From positions 38,744,033-38,808,032 of the forward strand of contig ML661885.1 in assembly GCA_007570785.1 (NCBI GenBank): 64,000 nucleotides of DNA, written 5' to 3'. The position numbers and the translations under genes are program-made. This document shows, piece after piece, positions 61,713 to 64,000 of this stretch; position 1 is the first letter of the stretch; every line of letters begins with the position of its first letter. This DNA is from Antilocapra americana (taxonomy: Eukaryota > Chordata > Mammalia > Artiodactyla > Antilocapridae). The notes beneath the pieces are model-generated. The model had not been told where the DNA came from, searched no databases, and was given only the letters and a program-made list of their open reading frames with translations.

Positions 61713-62409
61713 ACACGCACACAAATCATTGTTGATGAGATGGTATACCTAAAGCACTTAAAATAGTGTCAGACATACAGTAAATGAACACTAAACAGTC
61801 ATGGTGTATTCATCCTAAGTGTAACATTCATCGAAATTTGCTATGTATTAACATTATACTGTTAATTAGAAATTTTAGGTTCTGATTTCTCATGGAAATG
61901 GAAGTTTAAATTATTGAGAAGCCTTATAAAATCCATGATGCTTGGGTAATCATTAACTCTTTTGATATTGCACTTATTTTCTACAAAAATATTGTGATGA
62001 GAATCAGATGGGACAAAGGTTTTTTTGTAACTATAAATTGAAAATATCACTATATTGTTTTAGTTGCAAGATCCTCTCTTTTGCTGATCGTTAATGAGAT
62101 AAATAAGGATTTTAATTATATTAATATGACCTCTGAAATTTATAAATTGTATATTAAAAGAAATTATTTTTGTTTCTAAGTTGCATGTTTATCATAATAA
62201 AATTAATTTGCTTACTTAAGCCTTAAAATGAACTCACTATCTTTTAACCTACCGCCATATCTTTACACCCACATATCCACCTTCTACTTATTGGAAAATT
62301 ACAGACCTGTGGGTCTAGGTTTCCTTGGAAAATTTGCTAATTGTAGGTATACGAAACATGCCTCCTAAGGAGAAAATCTGGACACAGTACAAAACCGCAG
62401 TCTCCACAG

Positions 62410-62735
62410 GCCTTCAAACTATCTCAGTAAATTCCAAAAAGCAGAAATTATACTGACTCTTAGATTTTAATGCAATAAAATTAGAAATTAATAATAAAAG
62501 ATTACCAGAAAGTTCCATATACTTAGAAGTCCTTTAAAATGAGATTAAAAATGAAAATATAAACTAAATTACAGTAAGATTACTGTATATCACAATTTGT
62601 AGAATGCAACCAAACAGATCCCCAGAGGAAAATTTGTATCCTTGAAAGCATATATTATGAAAGCAAGACAATTTAAAATACATGAGCTTAAAAACTTTGA
62701 ACTCAAGGAGCTAGAAAAGGAATTGTTCTTATAAT
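62410..62735 (+). mobile_element. L1 ORF2 fragment, sense
   Basis: taatgcaataaaattagaaa, aatttgtagaatgcaaccaa and gaggaaaatttgtatccttg follow the L1 endonuclease-to-RT linker. Diverged, with stops. Confidence 0.7.
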
Positions 62736-62745
62736 GATAATTTTT

Positions 62746-62955
62746 GGGCTTCCCTAGTGACTCAGACAATAAAGAATATGCTTGTAATGTGGGAGACCTG
62801 GGCTCAATCCTGGGTTAGGAAAATTACCTGGAGAAGGGAATAGCAACCCACTCCAATATTCTTGCCTGAGAATTCCATGGACAGAGAAGCCTGGTGGGCT
62901 ACAGTCCATGGGGTCTCAAAGAGCTGGACACACCTGAGGGACCAACACACTTTGG
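62746..62955 (+). mobile_element. Bov-tA SINE
   Basis: tgggcttccctagtgactca to gagctggacacacctgaggg. Complete, moderately diverged. Confidence 0.92.
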
Positions 62956-63324
62956 TAAAATAAGACATTATTTAAATTAGCAAATGGTTGTCACTTATAC
63001 GAACTCCAAATAGAAGCCACATTAATGTTTTCAACTTAGTTTTGGATTTGTCAATAAATATTCGAGTACTTCTGTGTGTCAAAACCAAGCCACTTGATTT
63101 AGGCTGGTCTTAGTTACTTTGTTCATGCCATGAATGATTTGGAAGATACTCAGTTTTAAAATCTAGTGACTCTGTGACTACTAAAGTCCAGTGCACTTTC
63201 CACTGTATCCTGCCATGAGTGAAAACTCACATTCTTACCACCTTTTAACACTATTTCTGACACAGTTTCACTGAGTCCCACTACATTAACCACACCCAGC
63301 ATGTCTGCTTTTTTTGGAAAAAAA

Positions 63325-64000
63325 AAATACACGTAGCTTTATTAAGATATAAATTGCAGAACATGCAATATGTCTATTAATAAATGTATAATTCGATGGT
63401 TTCTGGTATATTTGCAGAGTTGTGCAATTATCACAACAGTCTATTTGTGAACATGTTCATCACGCCACAAAAAGATTCTATTCCCAGTTAGCAATCAGCC
63501 ACTTACCTTTGTTTCTTCCACTCCCCCATAGCCCGGCTGTTGCTGCTTAGTCGCTTCAGTGGTGTCCGGCTCTGTGTGACCCTATGGACTGAAGCCTGCC
63601 AGGCTCCTCTGTCCACGGGATTCTCTAGGCAGGAGTACCAGAGTGGGTTGCTATGCCTTCCTCCAGGGTATCTTCCCAATCCTGGTCTCCTGCCTTGCAG
63701 ACAGACTCTTTGCCCTTGAGCCACCAGGGAAGCCTCCACCACAGCCTAGGCATTACTGATCTAGTTTCTGGTCTCTTTAGGTCTGCTTGTTCTGTAATTC
63801 CCACTTCATATAAATAGAATCATACAATATATAGTACACATCGTATACTGGTATATGGTATATGCAAAGTCAATATAATGTTTTAAAGTTCCATTCATGT
63901 TAGCATGTATCAGTACTTTTTTTCCTTATTATGGCCAAATAATATTTCATTGTATGATTATACCTAATTTTGTTTATCCATTTATCGGTTGATGGTGGCA
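63325..64000 (-). mobile_element. Old L1 3' UTR, antisense, with a nested SINE
   Basis: tagctttattaagatataaa, tgtgcaattatcacaacagt, then attccattc-type and gtttatccatttatcggttg, the reverse complement of an old L1M 3' end. It runs to the window edge and is split by Bov-tA at 63538-63736. Confidence 0.75.
63538..63736 (-). mobile_element. Bov-tA SINE nested in L1, antisense
   Basis: gttgctgcttagtcgcttca to cttgagccaccagggaagcc, a reverse-complement Bov-tA within the old L1. Confidence 0.93.

Overview
The window is nuclear DNA from a ruminant, most likely a bovid such as cattle. It carries split vertebrate genes with canonical splice sites and many ruminant-restricted retroposons (Bov-tA and Bov-A2 SINEs, BovB LINE ends, a bovine-type L1). 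It also holds older artiodactyl CHR SINEs and general mammalian repeats (MIR, L2, MER5, MER20, Tigger). I cannot separate cattle from bison, yak or buffalo by eye.

Two protein-coding genes lie head to tail on the plus strand, in the order known from other mammals. (1) The 3' half of UBR5 (EDD), a giant HECT-type E3 ubiquitin ligase. Twenty-three coding exons run from 450 to 27108, followed by a 3' UTR ending near 28055. Joined, they encode about 1,190 C-terminal residues (1610 to 2799 in a 2,799-residue numbering): an acidic/Ser-rich linker, an Arg-rich stretch, the MLLE domain and the HECT domain with its catalytic Cys. (2) RRM2B (p53R2), the p53-inducible small subunit of ribonucleotide reductase. 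Exons 1 to 8 run from 36882 to 60952, encode residues 1 to 301, and keep all six iron ligands and the radical Tyr. The last exon (about 50 residues) lies beyond the window.

Layout: 1-28055 UBR5; 28056-35100 intergenic DNA made largely of repeats (MIR, MER5, SINEs, an old L1 with a nested SINE, an LTR-like block); 35190-37260 the GC-rich RRM2B promoter, cut in two by a 530-bp BovB-type retroposon and carrying tandem GC boxes; 36930-44790 RRM2B intron 1; 44791-64000 RRM2B exons 2-8 and repeat-rich introns, including a recent L1 with a 5' inversion and an AT-rich palindrome.

The genes share no operon-like link. UBR5 acts in protein quality control and DNA-damage signalling, RRM2B in dNTP supply for repair and for mitochondrial DNA. 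I found no RNA genes, CRISPR or previously undescribed system. The best leads are a possible HECT-less alternative end of UBR5, a possibly degraded p53 element in RRM2B intron 1, an in-frame N-terminal extension of RRM2B, and structural oddities (GC-AG intron, twin-primed L1, perfect 19-bp hairpin).
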